A stretch of 64,000 nucleotides of DNA, taken from positions 434,112 through 498,111 of the forward strand of contig JANPYM010000015.1 of assembly GCA_025890175.1 (NCBI GenBank), written 5' to 3'. The notes beneath the pieces were generated by a model. It saw only the letters and a list, made by a program, of their open reading frames with translations. It ran no database searches and was not told where the DNA came from. Positions 34,408 through 44,640 of this stretch are shown piece after piece (within the stretch, counting starts at the first letter, position 1; each line of letters starts with the position of its first letter). The stretch is from Ciborinia camelliae. Its lineage: Eukaryota; Ascomycota; Leotiomycetes; Helotiales; Sclerotiniaceae. Made by a program: the position numbers and the translations under genes.

Positions 34408-37043
34408 ATGTCGCCTGCTACGCCATCTTCAACTGGTGGTGGCCATGCCTTTGGTATGCACCACTCAATTTCATCCACCTCCAGTTCAAGTTACGGTAAC
34501 TCTGGCGGTGCAAAATATGCACTTTCTTCTCAGATTGAGCCCTCGCCTGCGAGTACTTATGGTAGCTCTGCTGCCAGCAATGCTAGCATTCCTTCCACTC
34601 CCAACCATGATGGTACCTATCTACTCTCTTCCTTTTTCTTCCTCTTCCCCCTTTTACGTTGATCTTTCTTCATCGAAACATTTCCCTCCTCCAATGTCAC
34701 ATCATTCATCTATACAATATGTTTTTTTTTGTTTTTTTCCCTCTTGTGTCTACCATCTTAGCAATTTCTTTCTTTTCTTTTCTTTCTATCTTCTATCTTC
34801 TCCAACCTCTTCCTGTGTTCGTTCAATCATCTACGAACCCTTGCTGACATTTTCTTGAAGGAGCACTTCTTACCAACATTGCTCATCTTACTATCGGTGA
34901 TGAGAGTAATGTCGAAGATAATGTCACTTCTTCTGACCATCATTCCACCACTGGTTCCAGAGATCCTAACCTGTTAGTCTCATTTTCATATTTATTTTCA
35001 TGGTCCTTCACTTTCTAACATTTTCAGTTACTCCCCACCATTTATTCTTAATGGTTCTCGATGCAATGTTGATGATCCATTCCAATCGCCAAGCAAGAAT
35101 GGTTCAAAGTATCGCAGTCATGATCAACATACACCTAAGGCTGCGAGAAATCCCCCAAAGGATATCAATGGCCCATGGCGCCCAAGTGGCTCAAGCAACA
35201 GTTCCGACGTGTCACCACCAAAGTTGCAGTCAAAATCTACCGACTTCGGTGATACCCAGCGCAAGCTGTCCTTTCACGTCCAAGAGCACGTCTCTGAGAA
35301 CACTGATTCTACAGGCAATAGACTTAGTGGTTATACTGTTGTCAAGGCTGAGGATGCGCAAGCTGTCTACCCTCCCTCTTGCTGTGTTTTCGTTGCAAAG
35401 TAAGTCTCCCACCTTCTATTCCTTGATCTCGCACTGATTCTTTGTAGCCTTCTTCAATCCGAGAGCGAAGAATCCCTTGAAATGGCTGTCACCCAAGTCT
35501 TCAGAGAGTATGGTGCTGTTTACGTCAAGATCCGCCGCGATAACAAGCATATGCCTTTCGCATTTTGCCAATACACTGTGAGTCATTGTCACGATATTCT
35601 TTCCTGACTGTATCTGACTTTTACCAGAAGCAAGAACATGCCGAGAGAGCTATCATGGAAGGCAGAGGTCGTTTGATCAAAGGCCGCCCATGTCGCTGCG
35701 AAAAGGCTAAGGCTCATCGTAAGTTGATTAGTCCTCGCGACGATTCTTTTTACTGACAACACTTCTCAGGTCTCTTTTTTGTTGAGCGCAAGTATGGCGC
35801 AGTCGTCACTCCTGGCGAAGTCAGAGACCTTCTTGCGCGCTTTGGCAAGATTGAGCTTTGTTACACTGCTTCTCACGTAGAGCGTACTGCACTCAACCTT
35901 AATGAAGGTGTCATCGTTCAGTTCGAAATGTACGATGAAGGTCAAAATGCCCAATCGGTAAGTTCAAGTTTTACCCTGCGTATCCTTGATTTTCTATGCT
36001 TACTTGCTTATAGGCTTTCCGCAACCATGATCTTTACAAGCTGCAACCCATTGCAGGCCTTGCAGCACCTGCTCAGCAGTCACAACCTGCAGCAGAAGTT
36101 GATTCTAACAAGGCATATTTGGCAAGATACGACGTCGACCGTCGCTCAATCTTTGTTGGAAACCTTCCCTTGGGTACTTCAGAACAACAAATTCGAGGCC
36201 TTTTCGAGCACTATGGCGAAATCCAAGACATCAGTCTGCGAGAGAACGCATCTAAGTTTGAACGTAAGTTGCTACCTTTTTGGCTGAATGTTCTCAAGCT
36301 GACCCACCGCGTTCATAGCAGAAGAGAAGTTTGCTTTCGCTTTTGTCGAGTTCAAGTCCCCTATGGCAGTTGTTAATGCTGTCAACTCAAAGGTGAGCAA
36401 GTCAATTCTTTTTACCCTTTTCGATTATCTACTAATAGGACCATAGAATGGGTTCAATTTCGGTGGAAAATCTCTGCGAGTTGCTCAAAAGGACTCTGAG
36501 AATGGTGGTAGCAGAGGCAAATCCTCCAAATCGCAGCCCTCAACCTCCCTTCGATCATGGCAGTCTCCTCATCTTGATCGACTTGTGGAGCAACAAGCCT
36601 CTCCATCTGCTCAGATTCCTCCTATGGCCTATGCATCATCTCCTTATGGTTACAATGCGTATAGCCCTTACTATGGTTATGCAGCTCCCTCGGCTGTCTT
36701 CACTGATGGTCAGGGAAATTACTATAGCAGTGCTGCATCGTACTCGCCAGCACCAGCATACTACCCAGGCTACCCTGGCAGTCCTGGTTACGCTGTGCGC
36801 AACCCAGCAGTGGCAACTGAAATGACTGGCAGCCCTGCTGCTCAGTCACCATACTGCGGGTATGCCCCGTATCAGCACTATGCGCCTGCTCCATACTGGA
36901 GCATCGCAAGCCCACCACCAGATCAGTTGGCTGCTCCGCAACAAGCATACTACCATTATTCACCTGTTGGCGTTGGAAACAAGGCTCACGATGACCGTTC
37001 AGCAACTCCCACGCCAAGTGGACATGCTCCAGTTGTTGAGTAG
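34408..37043 (+). CDS. Multi-RRM RNA-binding protein (RIM4-like?)
   Basis: Nine exons (34408-34612, 34861-34972, 35028-35399, 35448-35577, 35628-35718, 35770-35957, 36014-36263, 36319-36392, 36447-37043) join in frame to 672 residues. Three RNA-recognition motifs are seen: the first around CVFVANLL and HMPFAFCQY (about 225-305), a second around LFFVERKYGAVVTPGEVRDL, and a third with RNP2 IFVGNL at 412-417 and RNP1-like KFAFAFVEF near 454-462. The N-terminus is Ser-rich, and the C-terminal 180 residues are a low-complexity Tyr/Pro/Ala/Ser tail (YASSPYGYNAYSPYYGYAAP), of a kind that drives condensates. I infer a cytoplasmic or meiotic mRNA regulator; a RIM4-like identity is a guess. Exon 8 could start 3 nt later. 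Confidence 0.8.
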
Positions 37044-38229
37044 TCTTTGTATTCTCAGCAAAAACGATTTGTCAGAACCACCAGTCGCAGTTATTACCAC
37101 GGTTTTAATAGTCACTTCATGTTCTTGACACCTGGGCTGCATGTTTTTCTTACTTTCTCTGTTTCACGACATCAATGCCGGTGGTGTCTAGATTGTGTCT
37201 TCATGTTCACGGCTTCTAATTTAAAGGAGTTTATGGTATTTCTTCATCTTTGCAGGAATTTGGCTTCATCTACTGTTGTACAGGATTCTTGTCTACCAGT
37301 CAATCATGACAGGGCATTGTGGCTCCTGGTCTGCCGTGACCGGCTCCCTATTGATTCTCTTGCTCCTTTGGACAAGATAGACATAGGATAGAGTCTCTTC
37401 GATTTGAACAAATGTACTACCAATCAGTTGCATTTTAGCTTAGATAGACTGTAATAAAAGCATACCATTGTGAATAAAGTTTTAGTATTGTGATGCCGAT
37501 GTGTGATGGTGCCACTCAGAGGTCTTTATAAATGCTTTGAACACAAAATGGAAGCAGGCTTAGATGTGGTATCATTACCAGTCTTGGCCTTGTTTGTATG
37601 ATTAATATACCTAGTTATCTTTGCTGTGAGCCTAAGTTCGTCTGTAGAACAGTAGGTCCTCGGCAGACTTAGCCATGAAACTGTCATCTATACCCCAATT
37701 CGAAAGTTAATCAAAACCAAGTAGGTGTAGTGGGGTCGGTCAATATTTTCCATGGAGCGGATTAGGGTAGGGTGAGGAAAAAGGAGAAAGGGGAAGAAGG
37801 AAGAATAAGAGAACGGCGATGAAGGGATGAGGCAAGATGATGAAATGAGGAATCATGGTAGTTGGTTGAGGTAGCGGACAGACCGGTAATTGGTCGCGAG
37901 AGAGATCTAGTTGGCTGTTCGTACTCTACTTTGCAATAAAGATGATATTTGTGAATGGCATGGTATACTATGCTAAGCCATGCTAGCTTACATGAAATTC
38001 TATCCTTGCGGTATAGAAAAAGGAGTCGGCCGAGGAACAGGCGATTACCTGTACCCTCTTGATTACTTCTTCCCCCGAGACAAAGGGAAGAGAAGGGGGA
38101 AGAAAATTTTTGACATTTGGATAGAGGTGTTTTGTGTATAGATACAGCTTTTAAAAATCTTTACTACTTTTGTAACTTAAAGGAGATATGGAATAAAGTG
38201 TTTTATTTCTATAGTCGATAACAAGCAAA
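37044..38229. other. 3' flank of the RRM gene
   Basis: About 1.2 kb holding the 3' untranslated region (AATAAAG near 37475) and spacer DNA with purine-rich runs. No gene or RNA is recognised. Confidence 0.5.
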
Positions 38230-38399
38230 CCTTACTTAAAAGAATTTTGATCCCAAATTTAATTTTTATTATTATAAGATATACAGATTTCGAAACTAAT
38301 TCCAACAATATAAAAATATTTTTAAAATTCCATTAAAAAAAGTTTTAAAATATACTGGTTTTATTAATAAGCTGGCCTTATATACATTAACCTTATTAG

Positions 38400-40070
38400 T
38401 ATTAAGATAGAAAATGTAAGGAATCAACTAAATCAATATTAAACCAAAAACTTTTTATTATTTTTTTAAATAAAATTATTATTATCTTTTTAAATAATTA
38501 ATAATATATTATCGATTATTATTAAAATAATAATACTTTATTTAATATAAAACTTTATATACTTTTAAAACTTTTTTTGTTTAACTTTAAAAATCTATTT
38601 TTATATATATCAAATAATTAAGAATTAAACATTATATTAAAAATTCGCTATCGATTAATATTAAACACTAATAATTATTAATATATTGGTTTTAAATCTA
38701 AATTCTTTGTTTAAATATCTTTTTTGTTTTTATTATCTTTAAATTTATAATAAAATCTTTTTTTTTAAAATATTTGATTTAAAAAGTTTTATTTGTTAAA
38801 ATTTATTATTTATATATATTAAAATATTTTTTTGATTTATATCCCTACAATTATTTTTTTATATAAACAATAATTTTTAAATAATAATTTATTTTTTATT
38901 AACCTAAAATTTATATTATTAATAAAATATTATTTTTAAATAAAATATATTTAATATTATATATTTATATTATTCTATTTTTTTTGATTTATTAAAAGTT
39001 TTATAAATATTTAATAAATATTTATCGGATCACCTCGGTGGTATCGTTGATATCAACGTGTATGAAAGTAGTATATTATTAAAGCATGCAGATCGATCGT
39101 AGATCGATCTGAGAGCTTATATGCCCGCTACGCGGGCATACCGGCCGCACGCGGCCGCACGCTCCGGTGAATCTGCCCTGCAGATTCACTGGTATCGCAA
39201 CAATATTAATTAAATATTATTAATTATTTTAATAATCTTATTTTTAAAATTTTATATCTAAAATTTCTTTTTTAATAGAAAAAAAAAAGTTTTTATTAAT
39301 TTTTTTATTAAATAATTAAACATTATATTTTTTGTTATTTAAAATATTTATATTTTTTTTGTTTTTATAATTCAAAATTCGAATTTTTAGTTTTTTATTA
39401 ATACTATTTTTTATATTTTTTTATATATTTTTTTTAATTAATTATTTTATTAATATTATATCTTTTTCCATTTTTTTATATCAATTACCCAATATTTCAT
39501 AAATATTTTTATAATTTTTATTAAACCTATTTACCTTTATTATTCAAAATTAATTAATTTTTATAAAACTAAAAAAGTATTAAAAAATAATAATATTGTA
39601 AATCAAAAATATTTATTTTTTAATAATCTTTTATTATTATATAATAAATATATTTATAAAAAAAAGTTTTATAATTTATTTTTTAAACAATTTTATTTTA
39701 ATATTAATCGATTGCTTTTATTACGAATTTAGAGATAATAAAAACAAAAAAAATGTTTGGGTAAAGAATTCAGACTTTAAGCTAATATATTAATAATTGT
39801 TAATATTTGATATTAATTAATGGCAAATTTTTGATATAATATTTAATATTTAATTATTTAATATATATAAAAACAAATTTTTAAAATTAAACAAAAAAGA
39901 TTTCGAAAATATATAAAATTTTATATTAAATAAAATATTATTATTTAATAATAATTAATAATATATTATTAATCATTTAAAAAAATAATAATAATTTTAT
40001 TTAAAAAACAATGAAAAGTTTTTAATTTAATATTGATTTAATTGATTTCTTGCATTTTTTATCTTAACAT
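38400..40070. mobile_element. RIP-degraded element with ~350 bp inverted repeats
   Basis: The sequence at about 38400-38755 is matched by the reverse complement of about 39717-40070 over its whole length, with transition differences. The left arm plus interior recurs at 61340-62463. Long terminal inverted repeats suggest a DNA transposon or a foldback element, but the coding sequence is erased, so the class cannot be named. Confidence 0.65.
39023..39201. mobile_element. GC-rich hairpin cassette inserted in RIP element
   Basis: About 179 bp present here but absent from the matching position of the copy at 61.94 kb. It is flanked by AATATT on both sides (39017-39022 and 39202-39207), a candidate target-site duplication. 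It holds successive hairpins or palindromes: CGTTGATATCAACG, GATCGATC-GTA-GATCGATC, ATGCCCGC-TAC-GCGGGCAT (39121-39139), CGGCCGC-AC-GCGGCCG (39142-39157) and GTGAATCTGC-CCT-GCAGATTCAC (39167-39189). Confidence 0.65.
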
Positions 40071-40169
40071 TTATTTTTTAAATTAATCTAATAATTATAA
40101 ATTTGTAGAATCAAGTTCAATTTCAAAGTACCATGTTTTGTTATTGTATTACGTAATGTTATAATAGAT

Positions 40170-40305
40170 ATAATTCTCGAGCGAAGCGAAAATCGGGGGT
40201 TTAAGGGCTGGCCCCTATAAATATTTTTAAAAATATAAGAAAAATGATTCTGCGAATCTATAGTCTGAAAATAAAATTTTCCGCGACGGCTAGTATTAAA
40301 CATTA
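40170..40305. other. GC-bearing island in RIP block
   Basis: A short stretch of normal composition (GAGCGAAGCGAAAATCGGGG, then AGGGCTGGCCCCT) within A+T DNA. It resembles no gene I know. A minus open frame across it (40088-40312) is not credible as protein. Confidence 0.4.
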
Positions 40306-40605
40306 ATATCATTTTTTTGTTATATTAATTATAATAATATTTTATTTAAAAAAACAATGTTTAAATAAAAAGTTTTATTAAAAATTATAAAATATAAATT
40401 CGTTTTTTTGCTAAATATTTTATAAACTTATTTATATTATAAATAATTATTTATATAATGTTTATTAGAATTTAATAATTGTATTTATATTTTCAATTTT
40501 CGAAATAATAATTTTTGAAAATAATATCTAATTGATTTATATATTAATATTAATTAATATTGAATCATCTTGATAGTATTATTAATATATTAATAAATAG
40601 AAAAT

Positions 40606-40705
40606 AGTATATTATAAAAGCATATAGATCGATCTACGATCGATCTGCGAGCTTATATGCCCGCGCCCCGGTGAATCTGCCCTACAGATTCACTGGTATC
40701 GCAAC
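40606..40705. repeat. Second copy of the hairpin cassette
   Basis: Shares with 39069-39200 the same order of the GATCGATC palindrome, GAGCTTATATGCCCGC, the GTGAATCTG hairpin and the end TGGTATCGCAAC. It lacks the left part and the two GC hairpins in the middle. It is followed by more GC-rich inverted sequence (CACGCCGCGGCCGTGCGTG) up to about 40770. Confidence 0.75.
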
Positions 40706-40985
40706 ATATACCTACTAGCGGCACGCCGCGGCCGTGCGTGGCGCATACACTAGCGTGCTGTAGGCACGTGATTTATTTAACAGTCTCCAAATTTCCTATA
40801 TATTAAATATTAAATTAAATATATATCGAATTATATTTTTTATTGCATATTTGAATTTTCCAAATTATTTTGTATATATTGTATTAAAAAAAATTAAATT
40901 GAATAATAATTTTTTTTTAAATAAGATTTGCTTGTTATCGACTATAACTTATTTACACTCGACAGAATTCAAATACAGCTCGGCA

Positions 40986-41679
40986 AAGCCGAGAACTATT
41001 CGGAATGATTGTGCTCAGGGGCTGGACCGTTTGGTCATGTTTGTAAGAGATTGGGAATGTGATGTGATGTTTATGTGTTTGAGAACTAGACGGGAAAGAT
41101 GGGAATTACGATACTAATAAGAGAGGAGTTGTAGTCTGAAAGCTGGAATCATGAGGGAGGGAGGGGAAGGGAAGGAGAGGGAATAGAGGATAAGGGTAAA
41201 TGTAAGAGGTTGGGGTTGGGGAAAGGGAGGCGCTAAAGAAGTGGAAGGAGAAGCACGAGCAGAACGAATGGAAGACTTTGAAGAATAGGGGGTGAGGGGG
41301 TATGAAAGTAGGGGGTTCATATATTTCAGTGGCTTAAATCATAGGCGAGCTCTTTCTTGTTGCCTGAACTGCCCTTTCCGGGGACAATGGTATTGGTGCA
41401 GTAATGTTGGAGAGTATTTGAAAAGTTTGTGGCAGCTTCTTCAGCTCAAGCGATATGCTGAGCTCTTTGTCCCGTTTTAGTTTCCCCCGGGAAACACTAC
41501 ATCACTTCATGAAATGGCAGACTAACTCATTTCGAGCGAAGTTTTAGATGCTCAAAGTTGCTACTCAGAATGGGCTTTAAAAGGGGAGTTCATATACAAT
41601 ACAAATAGCTAACTCTCCCCGATATCTTACAACAAGACAGATGCATATTGTACAGCCCCTGAATCACAACCCCTCACTT
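40986..41679. other. Spacer after RIP block
   Basis: Normal composition DNA with purine-rich runs (GGGAGGGAGGGGAAGG near 41156). It is the 3' flank of the minus-strand gene that follows. No gene recognised. Confidence 0.5.
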
Positions 41680-42587
41680 CTAAGCCATATTCTCCCAGTC
41701 CTCCAAATCTTTCAGCGTGGTAGCCTTTGTCGTACCCCAAACCTGCCATTCACTATCCTGCCATTTTCGATAAATCTTCTGCACAACCACATACTCTTCA
41801 ATATCTTTCGTACTACTTCCCGGCAAGTCTCTTCCCTTACTGTCCCTCATTTTCATCATTTGCCGACTCGAGATCCGTACTACTGCTTGTCTTATCACAT
41901 TACCTTCACCCCCAGGTATCATAACCGCTTTAGTCGACATTATCTTAGGTTTTCGGGTCATTTTCTCGAGGTTCCATGATACCTTCTGTCCCCGGGGTCG
42001 CGAAGCTATGCGTTGTAAAAAACTGTCATATAGTCCATCGGTGCACATTCTGCGGAGGCGTCCAGCGTCACCAGCGGCGAAATTTTGGTACATCTCCCTG
42101 TACAGAGCTTCAGCTGCGGGTATTATTGAACCGCGCTTGAGTTGCACTTCTCGTCTTATACGCCCGGTTTTGGGGGACATCCATTTGAATGCGATGGTGG
42201 CGACACCATCCCAGAATCGAGTCTTCATTCGTACCCATTGGAACTTGCAGAAACCTTTAGGGTTTCTGAAGATTGAGGATAGTGAGAGGCCTTTGGCTGA
42301 GATAAATGTATCTTGGGGATTATTAGCACGGGTACTTGGGAGGTCGAGAGGGCAATTGGGATAAACGTACTAGGTAGAAGGCCCACATCTGTAGCCACTT
42401 GTTTCCCTGACAGAGCTTGCATGCGCATTCTACGGTCGGGGTGATGTGCGGGATTGGCGGGAGAAGCTTGTCGGGGGGTTATGGCAGAGAAATGTCGAGG
42501 GGTTATGGCGGAGAAATGTCGAGGGTTAGAGAAGGACATGGTACTCCGAGGGGTAGGGAAAACATGTCTGCGGAGAGTTTGTGCCAT
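41680..42587 (-). CDS. Mitochondrial mL45/MBA1-like protein
   Basis: Predicted inner-membrane ribosome receptor/large-subunit protein with a Tim44-like fold. Two exons on the minus strand (42587-42371, 42311-41680) give 282 residues. The N-terminus MAQTLRRHVFPTPRSTMSF is a basic presequence. A duplicated octapeptide HFSAITPR follows. The core reads MRMQALSGKQVATDVGLL, then the intron join LPNTFISAKG, KTRFWDGVATIAFKWMSP and ALYREMYQNFAAGD, with a C-terminal WQVWGTTKATTLKDLEDWE. The architecture and size (yeast Mba1 is 278) fit MBA1/mL45, but I rely on remembered family features, so the name is tentative. Confidence 0.68.
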
Positions 42588-42993
42588 CGAGGTAGTATTA
42601 CGATGAAGAGGGATGAACAAAAAGAAATAGCGTGCGTGGGAGGCTTGTCATAAGATTTCGCCCCTCACCATGCTGTATATGTAACTTTTTTGATAGCCAG
42701 AGAATATGCGGGCAGCCTTGGTGGCTTGCTGTGGCTGCTGTGGCTGATGATTTCAAATAGAGATTGACGAGGCTGGACGAGAAATGGGGAGTGGGGTGGG
42801 GTGGCCTTGCTTGTTTGAAAGTTATCATCTCTACAATTTATCTTTCACTATAACACCTCGATCATTAATCAAAAGTACCTCGCGCTCGCTGTCAGTCTTC
42901 CTCAAGTACGAATTGTCGACCTGTTCTTCCCGAGCCAGCTACGTACACACATCTCGTTTCACTTACTGACATAAGATTCCAGCAGGAAAACAG
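42588..42993. other. Divergent spacer between mL45-like gene and EOS1
   Basis: Holds the mL45-like promoter and the unresolved 5' end of EOS1. An ATG at 42784 opens a frame that could splice in phase (donor GTACAC near 42950, acceptor at 42993) to the first secure EOS1 exon, but its peptide is not convincing. Confidence 0.4.
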
Positions 42994-44226
42994 TCACCGA
43001 CATATTGCATTCCCAGCTATTGCAAAGCGGCAGCATATGCCGTGAACACCCTCCTTCTGGCTTCCACCCGGCGTCGTTCGCACCAAGCCTCCTTCCCCGC
43101 GTTTCCCTCAGAAATATCATCCGCAACCATATCTCCCCCTCACTATCAACCGAACCTCCATCCCGCGGACCCAGAAGGCAAAACTTCCGTTCTACATCCT
43201 CGTGTCGCTGTACTCCTTGGTGTTGCTAAAGTTTGGCATTTCCCACTACTATTCTGCCGGTTACTTAGTATCGCTCCGGCAATCTGGTGGGGTTTACGAT
43301 GCGCTTTAACTTTTATGCGGGAGTTGTTGTGGGATGAAATGAATGCTGTAGAAGCGGAGTGGAGTATCGAGAAGAGATTCAGGGTTACTGAAGTCTTTTT
43401 GGCCGTTCTTGTGAGTAAATCGTATAAAATGCGGGAAGGAAAATGGTGCAATTTTCCTTGCAATGCTAACGTGGACTCTTAATATTAGTGGGTATGGACA
43501 AATTCCTTGCCGTGATTTGATAGCCTTCTCCTCTATGATACAATATATTGTAATTCGAAAGAGAAAGCATGCTAATATACAAAGAAGTGTTTCTCTTCCG
43601 CCTATCTTGCCTTCTTCTTCACCGATTGCTTGATGTCTAGATGGTATGTGAAGTTTTTCAATGCTCCCCCTTTCTCCAAAATCTTGGACCAAAACTAGAA
43701 TATGTAACTGAGTACGTAACAAAACAGGTTGCTTAACTACACTCCTCAAGGTATGCAGGTATCTCTATGAAAGACAAAGAAAGATATTCGAAATAACTCT
43801 CACACAGCAACAATCGTCCGCCTCCTTACCATCAACTTGATAAATGCATATACAACGTCTTGGATCCTCTATCTGTCGGGTGGCTCAGAAGATCCACGCT
43901 TACTTCTACCGGCGTGGATATGCATAGCTAGTGTAGGTGCCATAACTTCGTAATCAGCTTTCAAAAGTGCTGGCTATGCGTTCCATACTTTTCTGACCAT
44001 AATACAGACATTGACTTTTCTCTACCATCTGACTCATCCACGGCTAGCAATTCGGAAGGAGACTTCCTTATCAATTTCCGTCTTCTCAATCGCAAGTTTC
44101 ATTAGCATGGTCAGTCTTTTATCTCAATTGCACCTTTCAAGGACGGATCTTCCGCCTTTGCCCTTGGTTCTGCATATGAAGGAGATCTGGGGGTACGTCA
44201 AAATAGGGTTCAACTTGATGGAATAG
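42994..44226 (+). CDS. EOS1: EOS1-family N-glycosylation protein
   Basis: Multi-span ER membrane protein; yeast Eos1 is linked to N-glycosylation and oxidative stress tolerance. Exons seen: up to 43410, 43489-43491, 43588-43643, 43728-43750, 43808-43932 and 44008-44226, about 280 residues. Family blocks in order: PRVAVLLGVAKVWHFPLLFC, IWWGLRCALTFMRELLWDE, RFRVTEVFLAVL, AYLAFFFTDCLMSRWLLNYT, INLINAYTTSWILYLSGGSE, TLTFLYHLTHPRLAIRKETS and FSIASFISM. At least four hydrophobic segments are seen. The second listed exon is only 3 nt (TGG). The start codon is not resolved: no in-frame ATG lies between the upstream stop near 42969 and the first conserved block, so a 5' exon must exist. Coordinates start at a possible splice acceptor. 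Confidence 0.8.
43489..43491 (+). other. Candidate 3-nt microexon of EOS1
   Basis: TGG flanked by AG on the left (ATTAG) and GTATGG on the right. The upstream intron 43411-43488 has donor GTGAGT and branch TGCTAAC about 18 nt before its end. The downstream intron 43492-43587 has a TGCTAAT branch and ends GAAG. Inclusion adds one Trp in frame; skipping leaves the frame unchanged. Confidence 0.55.
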
Positions 44227-44640
44227 TATGAGATGTGTAGCATATACAATAGTCTCTATTCACTGGCAGGCGACTCAAATCAGAACAGGGAAAAATATGA
44301 TAGTACCAGGAGGCCGTTTATGAATTGACATCTTTACTATGCCATGAGGCGTACCGAATAAAAATTTACAGCCAGGAGCACTAAGCAACCTGATCTGACT
44401 AGTGTGAAAGAAAGAGAATGAAACCCCTGCTATGATAGCAAAGTTGCAACATCCATCTGCAAAGCCCTCCCTTGTTACCGTCCAGCGCTTTCTTTGTAGA
44501 ATGCGGGAATGATCGGGACTATTTCGCCAACACGTTCATCAAGTCGTCCGCAGCAAAGTTTGGATTGAGTATGCAAACAACCATATCTGGCGATGGGTGC
44601 TTACATGACTGCGATGGCTCGGGACGTGCGATTGACGATT
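44227..44640. other. Spacer between convergent EOS1 and eIF1
   Basis: About 410 bp of 3' flanking DNA for two convergent genes. No other feature seen; the plus open frame 44472-44675 overlaps the eIF1 end and has no domain. Confidence 0.5.

Larger units (their letters stand above)
38230..40985. repeat. A+T-rich RIP-degraded repeat block
   Basis: About 2.75 kb of almost pure A+T with abrupt edges against normal DNA. Copies inside and elsewhere in the window differ mainly by C/T and G/A transitions, as expected for RIP. No coding capacity survives. Three GC-bearing islands interrupt it (39023-39201, about 40170-40305 and 40606-40770). Confidence 0.85.

Noticed and set aside
40088..40312. Minus open frame in the RIP block
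   Set aside because: Crosses an A+T block and a GC island of repeat character; amino-acid composition reflects A+T DNA.
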